From Chloroflexota bacterium (GTDB lineage Bacteria; Chloroflexota; Limnocylindria; Limnocylindrales; CSP1-4), in the NCBI GenBank assembly GCA_021812735.1, contig JAKAMV010000380.1, positions 1 to 8,613 on the forward strand: a DNA stretch of 8,613 nt, given 5' to 3'. The notes beneath the pieces were generated by a model. That model was not told the origin of the DNA and ran no database searches. It saw only the letters and a list, made by a program, of their open reading frames with translations. Positions within the stretch are counted from its first letter, which is position 1; each line of letters begins with the position of its first letter. The translations under genes were made by a program, and so were the position numbers. This document shows, in pieces, positions 1-6,201 of this stretch.

Positions 1-93
1 CAGCGCGGCCACGGCGAGAGCGGCCATCAGGCCGACGGTGATCAGCCGCTGCTCGCGGGTGAGCGGCGGGAGGGGCGCGAGGTCGGCTGCCAT
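1..93 (-). CDS. N-terminal fragment of a membrane protein, possibly an MFS transporter (partial)
   Basis: Read on the minus strand, an ATG at 93-91 opens 31 codons that run off the left edge without a stop. The product begins with MAADLAPLPP, then LTREQRLITVGL, then a hydrophobic Ala/Leu/Val run from about residue 18 to 31. A short polar cytoplasmic lead, an L-T-R-x-Q-R segment and a first membrane helix resemble the N-terminus of many major facilitator superfamily drug exporters (DHA2 type), but 31 residues cannot settle the family. There is no Shine-Dalgarno sequence. A TAGACT box lies nine bases upstream of the ATG, suggesting a leaderless or nearly leaderless transcript. The gene diverges from the lipoprotein gene starting at 268. 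That it is a real coding start is fairly likely; the MFS assignment is tentative. Confidence 0.55.
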   Translation of the reverse strand, partial: MAADLAPLPPLTREQRLITVGLMAALAVAAL

Positions 94-102
94 GGGACGT
101 CG

Positions 103-108
103 AGTCTA
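103..108 (-). promoter_or_regulatory. -10-like box for the minus-strand membrane protein gene
   Basis: On the minus strand the sequence reads TAGACT, matching the TAnnnT core of a -10 element, nine bases before the ATG at 93. No ribosome binding site intervenes, so transcription probably starts at or just before the start codon. No convincing -35 is visible. Confidence 0.35.
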
Positions 109-125
109 CCGGCCCCGGCGGTCGC

Positions 126-137
126 GGGCCGCGGCCC
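126..137. promoter_or_regulatory. Perfect 12-bp palindrome GGGCCGCGGCCC, possible operator
   Basis: This 12-base sequence equals its own reverse complement. It lies 18 bases upstream of the -10-like box of the left-hand membrane protein gene, about where a -35 or operator would be. All-GC palindromes are common by chance in DNA of this composition, so the operator role is speculative. Confidence 0.15.
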
Positions 138-204
138 CAGGGCCCTGCCCGACGGCGCGACCTTCGCCCGGGCGGCCGCCGAGGAGGCCGCGGCGCCAGC
201 CCGC

Positions 205-216
205 GGGATCGATCCC
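205..216. promoter_or_regulatory. Perfect 12-bp palindrome GGGATCGATCCC, possible operator
   Basis: A perfect 12-base inverted repeat with an ATCGAT centre. It is notable because it contains four A/T positions in a very GC-rich intergenic region. It ends 39 bases before the -10-like box at 256-261, just upstream of the expected -35 position for the lipoprotein gene, where an activator or repressor could bind. No regulator gene is adjacent within the window. Confidence 0.25.
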
Positions 217-255
217 CGGACGCCACAACCGGGACCGGTATCCCTGCCCGCCCTC

Positions 256-261
256 TAGAAT
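256..261 (+). promoter_or_regulatory. -10 box TAGAAT for a leaderless lipoprotein transcript
   Basis: TAGAAT differs from the TATAAT consensus at one position and ends six bases before the ATG at 268. The expected transcription start therefore coincides with the start codon, and there is no Shine-Dalgarno sequence. The -35 position (233-238, GACCGG) is a poor match. The geometry is the same as at the CDF gene (6196-6201). Confidence 0.55.
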
Positions 262-267
262 GCCGGC

Positions 268-1701
268 ATGCCCCGCCGTCACCTCGTCCGCCCGATCGCC
301 GGGCTTGGCGTCCTCGTGCTCGTCGCGGCCTGTGGCGGCATGCCCACGGCCACCGGCGGGCCGCCCAGCGCGACCGCCCTCGCATCGCCGGTGGCCTCGT
401 CCTCAGCCGTCGCCCCGTCCGCTGCCGCGTCGATCGCGGCCGCCGCCCCGTCCGCCATGCTCGGGCCGACCACCGGGGCGCTCACGCTCGTCGAGCCCCT
501 GCGTGACGTCTCTGCGGCGGTCGGCTCGGTGGCGCTGACCCCAGCGGGCTCGCTCGTGGCGACCGAGGCCGGCGCCGACCAGAGCCTGCACGCCCTCGAC
601 TGCGCGGCCAGCTGCGGCGACCCGGCCACGTGGACCGACACCCTGCTGGACCCGGGCGTCGCGTGGGCCAACCCGATCGTCCGGGCTCGCGACGACGGCT
701 CGCTGGTGGCCGTGGCGGACGGTCGCGCAGCCGGGCAGCCCACGGAGGCCATCGGCACCTGCGCGAGCAGCTGCGACAAGCCCGCGTCGTGGCACTGGGC
801 TCTGATCCCGCTGCCCGCCGGCAGTTCGGGCCAGCGCGATCCGAGCCGATATGTCGCTGTGGGCGGCGACGCCATGGTCATCGGCCTCGGCTCCGGCTCG
901 CCGATGAGCGCGCTGGTGTGCGGCGGCACCTGCGACCACCCGGCCAGCTGGGCCCGCATCGTCCTCTCGGCCGGCGCCTGCACCGCGCCCAGCGTCGCCG
1001 CCAGCCCCGCCGGGGCGATGGCGATCGCGTGCGCCACGCGCAGCACGGCCTCCGCCACGGCCGAGAGCGTGGACGTCTGGTCGTGCCCGGGCCAGTGCAC
1101 CAACCAGATCAACTGGGGCGGCGTGTCCGGGGTGGCATCCGGGTCCGGCCTCGCGGTCGACGTGACGGTCGGGCCGGGCGGCTCGGTCAACGCCGCCGTG
1201 GACCTGGGCACCCAGGCCAACACCGCGATGTCGCACCATCTCGGCTGGTTCCAGTGCCTGGGCGGATGCGCCACGCCCGCCTCGTGGCACGGGATCGAGG
1301 TGGGCACCGAGACCCTCTACGGCCACCGGCTGGCCGCCGCAACCGACGGGCAGGGCCGGTCGGTGGTCGCCTATGACGGCACGAGCTCGGCCGGGAGCGG
1401 GCTGCTGGCCGCCGTGTGCACCGCAGGGTGCCTCAAGGCGGCGTCGTGGTCGGTGGTCCTCCTCGACGACGCGACGCGCCTGAGCGCCCAGATCGCGGTG
1501 ACCGCGCCGCCCGGCTGCACCACGGTGGCCTGGGTGCCGGCCTCCGTCACCGACATCGCGCTGCGCGGTGCCTGGGCCGCGATCGCGTCCGGCTACGATG
1601 CCGTCGGCTCCGGCGGTTCCTGCGCCGCGGACCCGCACACCCCGGGCGCGGGCTTCCAGCCGATCCGCAGCGTGGTCAGCCTGGCGGTGCTGGGGCCCTA
1701 G
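268..1701 (+). CDS. Exported lipoprotein with six C-x3-C-x5-W repeats (propeller-like, function unknown)
   Basis: The 477-residue product starts with a basic N-terminus, a hydrophobic stretch (residues 10-21) and a lipobox V19-A-A-C22, so it should be lipid-anchored outside the cytoplasmic membrane. Residues 25-65 are a Pro/Ala/Ser linker. After that, C-x3-C-x5-W occurs six times: C112/C116/W122, C165/C169/W175, C218/C222/W228, C273/C277/W283, C330/C334/W340 and C384/C388/W394. Repeat spacing is 53, 53, 55, 57 and 54 residues, and four copies contain P-A-[ST]-W. Such regular units with short hydrophobic strands between them fit a six-bladed beta-propeller, with a likely disulfide in each blade; this fold is inferred. 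Proteins with similar Cys-Cys-Trp repeats are known in exported bacterial proteins, but no function is assigned here. The ATG is fixed by the signal peptide and the TAGAAT box six bases upstream. The gene ends 24 bp from the convergent amrA stop. Confidence 0.85.
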   Translation: MPRRHLVRPIAGLGVLVLVAACGGMPTATGGPPSATALASPVASSSAVAPSAAASIAAAAPSAMLGPTTGALTLVEPLRDVSAAVGSVALTPAGSLVATEAGADQSLHALDCAASCGDPATWTDTLLDPGVAWANPIVRARDDGSLVAVADGRAAGQPTEAIGTCASSCDKPASWHWALIPLPAGSSGQRDPSRYVAVGGDAMVIGLGSGSPMSALVCGGTCDHPASWARIVLSAGACTAPSVAASPAGAMAIACATRSTASATAESVDVWSCPGQCTNQINWGGVSGVASGSGLAVDVTVGPGGSVNAAVDLGTQANTAMSHHLGWFQCLGGCATPASWHGIEVGTETLYGHRLAAATDGQGRSVVAYDGTSSAGSGLLAAVCTAGCLKAASWSVVLLDDATRLSAQIAVTAPPGCTTVAWVPASVTDIALRGAWAAIASGYDAVGSGGSCAADPHTPGAGFQPIRSVVSLAVLGP

Positions 1702-1725
1702 CCCCGCGCAGCCGCCGCGCCGGCG

Positions 1726-2367
1726 CTAGCCTGCCTCCCCTCCCCCGCCCGGCGCGGGCGACACCGCCGGGCCGCCGAAGCGCTCGGTCCGGAACGCGAA
1801 GACCTGCGCACCCGGCTCCCGCCAGGCGCCCGCGGGCAGGCCGGCCTTGCGGGTGGCGATGTCGAGCATCTCCACCTTGCCCAGCCCGTTCTCCTCGGCG
1901 ACCTCCGGCAGCAGGAGGCCCCGCCGGCTGCCCAGCTGCACCACGATCCCGTCCACCCCGATCCGCCACGCGAGCGGGTCGGCGAGGGGAACCATGGGCC
2001 CGAGCACCGAGACGTCCACCTCGAGTCGCGCGAGCTCCTCGGGTGCCACCGGCCGGAAGCGCGGGTCCGCGCGCGTGGCACAGGCCGCCGCCTCGGCAAC
2101 CGCATCGTGCACCGGCCGGACCGGGTCAAGGATCCCCATGCAGCCGCGGAGCTCGCCGTCCTCCACGAGGGTCACGAACGCCGAGGCCCGCAGGTCGGTG
2201 GCCGACGCCTCGTGCATGGCGGCGTCGAGGGCGTCGGTCGGCCTCGCCCGGCTGGCCACCGCGACGGCCGTGCGCGCGAGCGCCAGCAGCTGCGCCCGTG
2301 CCGCCTCGTCCACCGCCACCGGCCCCGGCAGGCCGGCCTCACCCGCACGCTCGGTGTCGGCCGTCAT
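1726..2367 (-). CDS. amrA: AmmeMemoRadiSam system protein A (AMMECR1 domain)
   Basis: A 213-residue cytoplasmic protein of the AMMECR1 family, close to the usual length for stand-alone prokaryotic members. The hallmark L-R-G-C-M-G motif is at residues 73-78, followed by a helix containing DPRF (101-104), the [EV]xVDVSVLGP strand (about 116-124) and DGIVVQLGSRRGLLLPEVA (139-157), all in family order. The first 20 residues and the last 20, rich in Gly/Pro/Ala, are variable tails. The ATG at 2367 is chosen because GAGGAGG lies six bases upstream; the reading frame stays open further upstream but would then run into amrS. The gene is transcribed divergently from amrS and amrB, with 130 bp between start codons. 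AMMECR1 proteins co-occur with MEMO and a dedicated radical SAM enzyme; their biochemical role is unresolved, although the conserved LRGCxG surface suggests binding or catalysis. Confidence 0.93.
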   Translation of the reverse strand: MTADTERAGEAGLPGPVAVDEAARAQLLALARTAVAVASRARPTDALDAAMHEASATDLRASAFVTLVEDGELRGCMGILDPVRPVHDAVAEAAACATRADPRFRPVAPEELARLEVDVSVLGPMVPLADPLAWRIGVDGIVVQLGSRRGLLLPEVAEENGLGKVEMLDIATRKAGLPAGAWREPGAQVFAFRTERFGGPAVSPAPGGGGEAG

Positions 2368-2373
2368 CGTTCG

Positions 2374-2380
2374 CCTCCTC
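2374..2380 (-). promoter_or_regulatory. Shine-Dalgarno GAGGAGG that decides the amrA start
   Basis: The minus strand reads GAGGAGG six bases before the ATG at 2367. This argues for that start over upstream in-frame codons that would extend the frame to 2583, across amrS. Confidence 0.75.
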
Positions 2381-2485
2381 GTGGGCACATGTTGCGCCGG
2401 GGCGGGAGCCCTGGGCAGGGCGCGATGGCCCGAAACCGGCCGGGCGGCCCTTCCGGGCACGCCCCGCCGGGACGACACTGCGCCC

Positions 2486-2490
2486 GGAGG
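2486..2490 (+). promoter_or_regulatory. Shine-Dalgarno GGAGG that decides the amrS start
   Basis: GGAGG lies seven bases before the GTG at 2498. The frame is open upstream as far as 1847, but that part is antisense to amrA and shows no family features, so this site fixes the start. Confidence 0.75.
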
Positions 2491-2497
2491 TCCAGCG

Positions 2498-3559
2498 GTG
2501 CCCCGTTCCCCCAGCCACCCCGCCACGCCCGCGGTCCCCGGGCTGCTCGCCGCGCCCGAGGCCGACGGTGCCGTCCGCTGCAACGTCTGCGCGCACCGGT
2601 GCCTGGTCCGGCCGGGCCGAAGCGGGATCTGCGGCGTGCGCGAGAACCGCGGCGGAACGCTCTATGCCCTCACCTATGGCAGCGTCGTCGCGGCAGCCCT
2701 CGACCCGATCGAGAAGAAGCCGCTGTTCCACGTGGACCCGGGGTCCACGGCCTGGTCCGTGGCGACGCCCGGATGCCCGTTCCACTGCCTGTTCTGCCAG
2801 AACTGGGAGATCGCGCAGGGCCCGCGGCTGGGCCTCGACCTGCCGACCCGCCCAACGTCCCCCGACGAGGTGGTCCGCGACGCGGTCACCAGCGGCGCCC
2901 GAGCCGTGGCGTACACCTACGTTGAGCCGACGGTGTTCCTCGAGTTCGCGCTCGACACCGGGCGGCTCGCCCACGCGGCCGGCCTGCGGAATCTGTGGAT
3001 CACCGACGGCTACGCCACGCCCGAGGCGGTGGCCTTGCTGGCGGGCGTCATGGACGCGGCCAACGTGGACCTCAAGAGCTTCTCCGACCGCTTCTACCGC
3101 CGCCTGTGCGGGGCACGCCTGGCGCCGGTGCTCGACGCCATGCTCGCGATGCGCGAGGCCGGCATCTGGCTGGAGGTGACGACGCTGGTCATCCCGGGCC
3201 GCAATGACAGCGACGCTGAGCTCGGCGCCATCGCGGCCTGGGTCGCCGGGAGCCTCGGCCCGGAGACGCCGTGGCACATCAGCCGCTTCCACCCGGACTT
3301 CCGGCTCGCCGACGTGCCGCCGACGCCGTCCGCAACGCTCGCCCGGGCCGCGGCGATCGGCCGGGACGCGGGGCTCGCCCATGTCTACGTCGGCAACGCG
3401 CCCGAGCTCGGCCCGTCGGACACGCACTGCGCCGGGTGCGGGGCCGTGATGATTGAGCGGCAAGGCTATCGCGCTCGGTCGCGGCTCACGGCCGTCGGCA
3501 CCTGCCCCGACTGCGGACGGCCCCTGGCCGGCATCGGGCTCGGGAAGGCCGCGTCGTGA
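2498..3559 (+). CDS. amrS: AmmeMemoRadiSam system radical SAM enzyme
   Basis: A 353-residue radical S-adenosylmethionine enzyme, related to the pyruvate formate-lyase-activating enzyme group. The N-terminus has the family-specific cysteine set C28-x2-C31-x-H-x-C35 and C45, in CNVCAHRC and SGICGVREN. The [4Fe-4S] cluster motif C93-x3-C97-x2-C100 is intact (CPFHCLFCQNW) and directly preceded by TPG. A C-terminal zinc-ribbon-like pair, C311-x2-C314 and C336-x2-C339, flanks an ERQGYR segment, as in other AmrS proteins. The GTG start follows a GGAGG by seven bases and leaves a short 27-residue lead before the first cysteine. The stop overlaps the amrB start in GTGA, so the two are probably translated in a coupled way. 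The substrate of this family is not established; the link with AMMECR1 and MEMO proteins is conserved across many bacteria and archaea. Confidence 0.94.
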   Translation: MPRSPSHPATPAVPGLLAAPEADGAVRCNVCAHRCLVRPGRSGICGVRENRGGTLYALTYGSVVAAALDPIEKKPLFHVDPGSTAWSVATPGCPFHCLFCQNWEIAQGPRLGLDLPTRPTSPDEVVRDAVTSGARAVAYTYVEPTVFLEFALDTGRLAHAAGLRNLWITDGYATPEAVALLAGVMDAANVDLKSFSDRFYRRLCGARLAPVLDAMLAMREAGIWLEVTTLVIPGRNDSDAELGAIAAWVAGSLGPETPWHISRFHPDFRLADVPPTPSATLARAAAIGRDAGLAHVYVGNAPELGPSDTHCAGCGAVMIERQGYRARSRLTAVGTCPDCGRPLAGIGLGKAAS

Positions 3560-4428
3560 TCCGAGCCCGCGCGATCCGCGAGCCAGCCGTGGCGGGCTCC
3601 TTCTACCCGGCCGGCAGCGAGCGCCTCAGCGAGCTAGTCGCCGCCTGCCTCGCAGCGGCACCCGGGGCGCTTGTCGAGACGCCATCGCTCGGCGCCCTCG
3701 TGCCCCACGCTGGCCTGGTCTACTCGGGGGCGGTCGCAGCGGCAGGCTGGCAGGCCCTCCTCGCTGGCGCGGGATCCGCCCCGACCGTCGTGATCCTGGG
3801 CACCAACCACAGCGCCTGGTTCGAGGGTGTCGCCGTGTTCGACACCGGTGCGTGGCGCCAGCCGGCGGGCGAGGTGGCGGTGGACGAGTGGGTCGCGCGC
3901 GAGGTGGCCTCGCTCGGCCCGCCGTTCGCCGCGAACCCGGGCGCGCACCGCGACGAGCACTCGATCGAGGTGCAGCTGCCCCTCCTCTACGCGCTCCGGC
4001 CGGGCGCGCGGATCGTCCCGTGCTCCGTGGCTGCCGGGACCGGGCAGGCGGCCGTCGAGGCTGGCCGGCGCCTGGGCGCTCGCCTCGGCGCGATGCGGGC
4101 CGACGGGCGTGAGATCCTGCTGGCGATCAGCACCGACATGGCGCACTACCCGGCCCACGACGTGGCGGTCGCCGTGACCGAGCGGCTGCTGCCGTCCATC
4201 GTGAGCCTCGACGCCGAGCTGCTCGCGACGCGGGAGCAGGCGGAGGCCCGGTCCGGCGCCCGGGGCGTGGTCTGCGGGATGTGCGGGATCCAGCCCGCGG
4301 TGCTGGGACTGGCGGCGCTCCGGGCGATGGGCGCGGCAGGCGGCACCGTGCTCGCGGCGGCCACGTCGGCGGACGCGGGCGGCCCGCCAGACCGCACCGT
4401 CGGGTACTTGGCGGTTGCCTTCGCCTGA
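3556..4428 (+). CDS. amrB: AmmeMemoRadiSam system protein B (MEMO domain)
   Basis: A 290-residue MEMO-family protein, full length for the family. It shows PAVAGSFYP (residues 10-18), the PHAG motif with H51, GTNH with H85, DEHSIEVQLPLLYAL (133-147), ISTDMAHYP (191-199) and a C-G-x-x-P segment with C243. In human MEMO1 the histidines and cysteine at equivalent places line a metal-binding pocket resembling that of extradiol (LigB-type) non-haem iron dioxygenases, so a metal-dependent role is plausible; the reaction is unknown. A second cysteine, C240, sits three residues before C243. The GTG start overlaps the amrS stop by four bases, with a weak GGGAAGG seven bases upstream inside amrS, indicating translational coupling. 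A GC-rich stem-loop begins immediately after the stop codon. Confidence 0.94.
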   Translation: MIRARAIREPAVAGSFYPAGSERLSELVAACLAAAPGALVETPSLGALVPHAGLVYSGAVAAAGWQALLAGAGSAPTVVILGTNHSAWFEGVAVFDTGAWRQPAGEVAVDEWVAREVASLGPPFAANPGAHRDEHSIEVQLPLLYALRPGARIVPCSVAAGTGQAAVEAGRRLGARLGAMRADGREILLAISTDMAHYPAHDVAVAVTERLLPSIVSLDAELLATREQAEARSGARGVVCGMCGIQPAVLGLAALRAMGAAGGTVLAAATSADAGGPPDRTVGYLAVAFA

Positions 4429-4449
4429 CCCGCGCGCACCGGGCGCGGG
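4429..4449. terminator. GC-rich stem-loop after amrB, possible bidirectional terminator
   Basis: CCCGCGC (4429-4435) pairs perfectly with GCGCGGG (4443-4449) across a seven-base loop. The stem starts at the base after the amrB stop and lies between the convergent amrB and glycoside hydrolase genes. No T-tract follows on either strand, so it is not a classical intrinsic terminator. In very GC-rich genomes such stems may still end or stabilise transcripts. Confidence 0.35.
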
Positions 4450-4492
4450 CGCCACCGGCACGGGCGAGGCCGCAGGCGGTCTCCGGTTCGGA

Positions 4493-5800
4493 CTAGCGGA
4501 CCGGCACCGCGCCCTGGGCGAACTGCGCCATGAGGTCCGCGTACCCGGGCAGCCCCCGCTCGTACCCGATCGCCCAGAAGCCGGCCCCGGCGAGACCCCG
4601 AGACTCGCCCAGGCCCAGTTTCGTCGCCAGCGTGGCGGGCGAGTCCACATAGACCGCGGTCCAACGGACGGCGCCGGACGCCGAGGGCGGCGCCGGGGCT
4701 GGCGATGCCGGCGCCGCCGGGCCTGACGTGCCCCACGGGGCGGACCCCGATCCCGTGGCCGCCGCCGGCGGGGCGGCCACGCTCCCGTCCGAGCCCAGGA
4801 AGTACACGTCAACCGCCTCGAGCGGATCCGTCTGCGGCACCGCCGCCGGGTTGGCGAGCACGTCCAAGTGCTCGCCCGGCACCCATGTGCTGCCGCTGCC
4901 CGTCGCCGGCGCCCCGATCACGGGCCCCGCCACGGGCCAGGCCATGCCGTACAGCGGCAGGCCGAGCAGGAGCCGCCCCGGGGGAATGCCCGACGCCGCA
5001 TAGAGATCGAGGGACCACGTGAGCGAGCGTCCCTGGTCCGCCCGCGCCACGGGTGCGGTCCCCCCGGGCGATGACGCGGCAGTCCGGTAGTCGTAGCCCA
5101 TCAGGAACACCCGGTCGGCGCCTGCCCCGATGGCCGTCGCCGCCATCGCCGCCCCGGTCGGGCCGGATCCGGTGGCCACCGTCACGGTGCCGTGGGGGTC
5201 CGCGGCCAGGAGCGCCGTGCGAAGCTGCCCCACGAAGGTGCCGTAGGCGACCATCTGCCCGGGGTCGAGGCCCTCGACATCCACGTCCACGCCATCCGCC
5301 CCAAGCCTCCCCACCAGGCCGACGAGCGCCCGGACGGTGGCGGCCTGCGTCGGCGCGGAGGCGAGCAGGGCCTTGGTGTGCGCGGCCGCGAGGCTGCTGA
5401 AGACCACCTCGACACGGGTCCCCCGCCGGTGCGCGGCCGCGATCAGCGCGGCGCCGAGCGGCCCGGTGATCCGCCGGTAGCCGGCCAGGCCCGTGCTCAG
5501 CGCGCCCCTCGCGTCGTTCGTGACGGAGAACAGGCCGACGGTCGATAGCGGCGTGGCGGCCACGTGCGCGGCCATCGCGCCGTCCATCTCCCAGTACGGC
5601 ACGAAACCGTACAGCTCGTGGCCGGGCGCGGGGACGGGCGACGCCGACGGCGTCGGGCCCCCGCCCGGCGTCACGGCGCCCGCGCCCGCCGACATGCCGG
5701 CGCCGGGCGGCATGGTTGGGGCCGGCCCCGGGCCGCAGGAGGCCGACAGCGTCATCGCCAGCGCGGCGGCGACGAGCCGCGCCCGGCCCGACAGGTGCAT
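4493..5800 (-). CDS. Lipoprotein with a glycoside hydrolase family 18-like domain
   Basis: A 435-residue exported protein. Residues 1-22 form a lipoprotein signal peptide ending ...TLSASC22; Ser at the -3 position is less usual than Leu. A Gly/Pro/Ala/Ser linker runs to about residue 60. The catalytic-type barrel then starts with YGFVPYWEMD (64-73). It carries D169-G-V-D-V-D-V-E176, matching the GH18 DGxDxDxE motif with the acid/base glutamate present, M234-G-Y-D237 of the later GH18 motif, and GAGFWAIGYERG near the C-terminus with the usual aromatic residue W409. A low-complexity Ala/Pro/Ser stretch (about 338-377) interrupts the barrel before the last strands. Cleavage of an N-acetylglucosamine-containing polymer, either chitin or the cell's own peptidoglycan, is expected from the family; the substrate cannot be told. 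The ATG at 5800 gives the best signal peptide; a GTG directly before it (5803) is also possible. No Shine-Dalgarno is evident. It diverges from the 80-residue gene and converges with amrB. Confidence 0.87.
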   Translation of the reverse strand: MHLSGRARLVAAALAMTLSASCGPGPAPTMPPGAGMSAGAGAVTPGGGPTPSASPVPAPGHELYGFVPYWEMDGAMAAHVAATPLSTVGLFSVTNDARGALSTGLAGYRRITGPLGAALIAAAHRRGTRVEVVFSSLAAAHTKALLASAPTQAATVRALVGLVGRLGADGVDVDVEGLDPGQMVAYGTFVGQLRTALLAADPHGTVTVATGSGPTGAAMAATAIGAGADRVFLMGYDYRTAASSPGGTAPVARADQGRSLTWSLDLYAASGIPPGRLLLGLPLYGMAWPVAGPVIGAPATGSGSTWVPGEHLDVLANPAAVPQTDPLEAVDVYFLGSDGSVAAPPAAATGSGSAPWGTSGPAAPASPAPAPPSASGAVRWTAVYVDSPATLATKLGLGESRGLAGAGFWAIGYERGLPGYADLMAQFAQGAVPVR

Positions 5801-5926
5801 CACGCCGCAGAGCGTGCCCGTGGCGGCGCGGCAGGTCAACTGCGCCGGGAGGCCAAAGGGTTGAGGATTCTTCGCCCTCGGGCCCCTTGTTCCCGTCGTC
5901 GCGAGCGCGCATCCTCGGCGTGACCG

Positions 5927-5935
5927 AAGGAGGTG
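5927..5935 (+). promoter_or_regulatory. Full-length Shine-Dalgarno AAGGAGGTG for the 80-residue gene
   Basis: AAGGAGGTG is fully complementary to the usual 16S rRNA 3' end, and its GGAGG core lies seven bases before the GTG at 5941. It selects that start over an in-frame GTG at 5920. It is the strongest ribosome binding site in the window, implying efficient translation of the small gene. Confidence 0.8.
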
Positions 5936-5940
5936 GTTCG

Positions 5941-6183
5941 GTGACGGCGGTTGGACGCGCCCGCGGCGGCCCGGTGAGGACGGACGGGCTCGGCGGGCTC
6001 GAGCGACGTGCGCTGACCCTGTGGCCGAGACTGGACCGCACGGCGCTCCGGCGCTGCCACAACGATGCCCGTCGGATCGCGTCCCTGGTCGCCCGACGCA
6101 CCACGATGCCGCCCGAGGCAATCCTGGCCGTGCTGACGATGCCGCAGGTCAGCGACGACGACATCGACGCCTGGTTCGGCTGA
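5941..6183 (+). CDS. Small basic protein of unknown function, 80 residues
   Basis: The GTG start with an ideal Shine-Dalgarno sequence and the TGA at 6181-6183 define an 80-residue product that I do not recognise. Residues 1-19 are Gly/Arg-rich and probably disordered. Residues 20-65 contain 8 of the protein's 13 arginines in two likely amphipathic helices (LERRALTLWPRL and RRCHNDARRIASLVARR), followed by MPPEAILAVLTMP. The tail is acidic and aromatic: SDDDIDAWFG. There is no signal peptide, membrane segment or metal-binding cluster; the single Cys39-His40 pair is isolated. A basic helical core with an acidic end could suit nucleic-acid or protein binding, but this is a guess. It diverges from the glycoside hydrolase lipoprotein and ends 24 bp before the CDF transporter, whose -10 box lies in that gap. 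The start signals make a real gene very likely. Confidence 0.72.
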   Translation: MTAVGRARGGPVRTDGLGGLERRALTLWPRLDRTALRRCHNDARRIASLVARRTTMPPEAILAVLTMPQVSDDDIDAWFG

Positions 6184-6195
6184 GCCGATCGCCCG

Positions 6196-6201
6196 TACAA
6201 T
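6196..6201 (+). promoter_or_regulatory. -10 box TACAAT for a leaderless CDF transcript
   Basis: TACAAT ends six bases before the GTG at 6208, the same spacing as the TAGAAT box before the lipoprotein gene at 268. It sits within the 24-bp gap after the 80-residue gene. This indicates that the CDF gene has its own promoter and a leaderless mRNA. The -35 region (6173-6178, GGTTCG, inside the upstream gene) is weak. Confidence 0.55.

Noticed and set aside
279..1638. Long minus-strand open frames opposite the lipoprotein gene (342 and 411 codons)
   Set aside because: They lack recognisable domains, their composition is Arg/Gly/Ala-rich as expected for antisense frames of GC-rich genes, and the plus-strand frame has a signal peptide and ordered repeats.
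1717..1726. Palindrome GCGCCGGCGC between the lipoprotein and amrA stops as a terminator
   Set aside because: It has no loop and no T-tract; a ten-base all-GC palindrome is expected by chance at this composition.
1847..2497. Upstream extension of the amrS frame
   Set aside because: It is antisense to amrA, shows low-complexity Ser/Arg/Ala sequence and has no family features; GGAGG before the GTG at 2498 explains the start.
2368..2583. Upstream extension of the amrA frame
   Set aside because: It would overlap the amrS start, and the ATG at 2367 has a strong Shine-Dalgarno sequence six bases upstream.
3634..4812. Minus-strand 392-codon frame opposite amrB
   Set aside because: It is an antisense shadow: Arg/Ala/Gly-rich, with no motifs, and amrB on the other strand is unambiguous.
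5811..5839. Minus-strand TTGACC, 17-base spacer, CACGCT as a promoter for the GH18 lipoprotein
   Set aside because: The -35 is good, but the -10 matches the consensus only at the second and sixth positions, so it is too weak to list as a feature.
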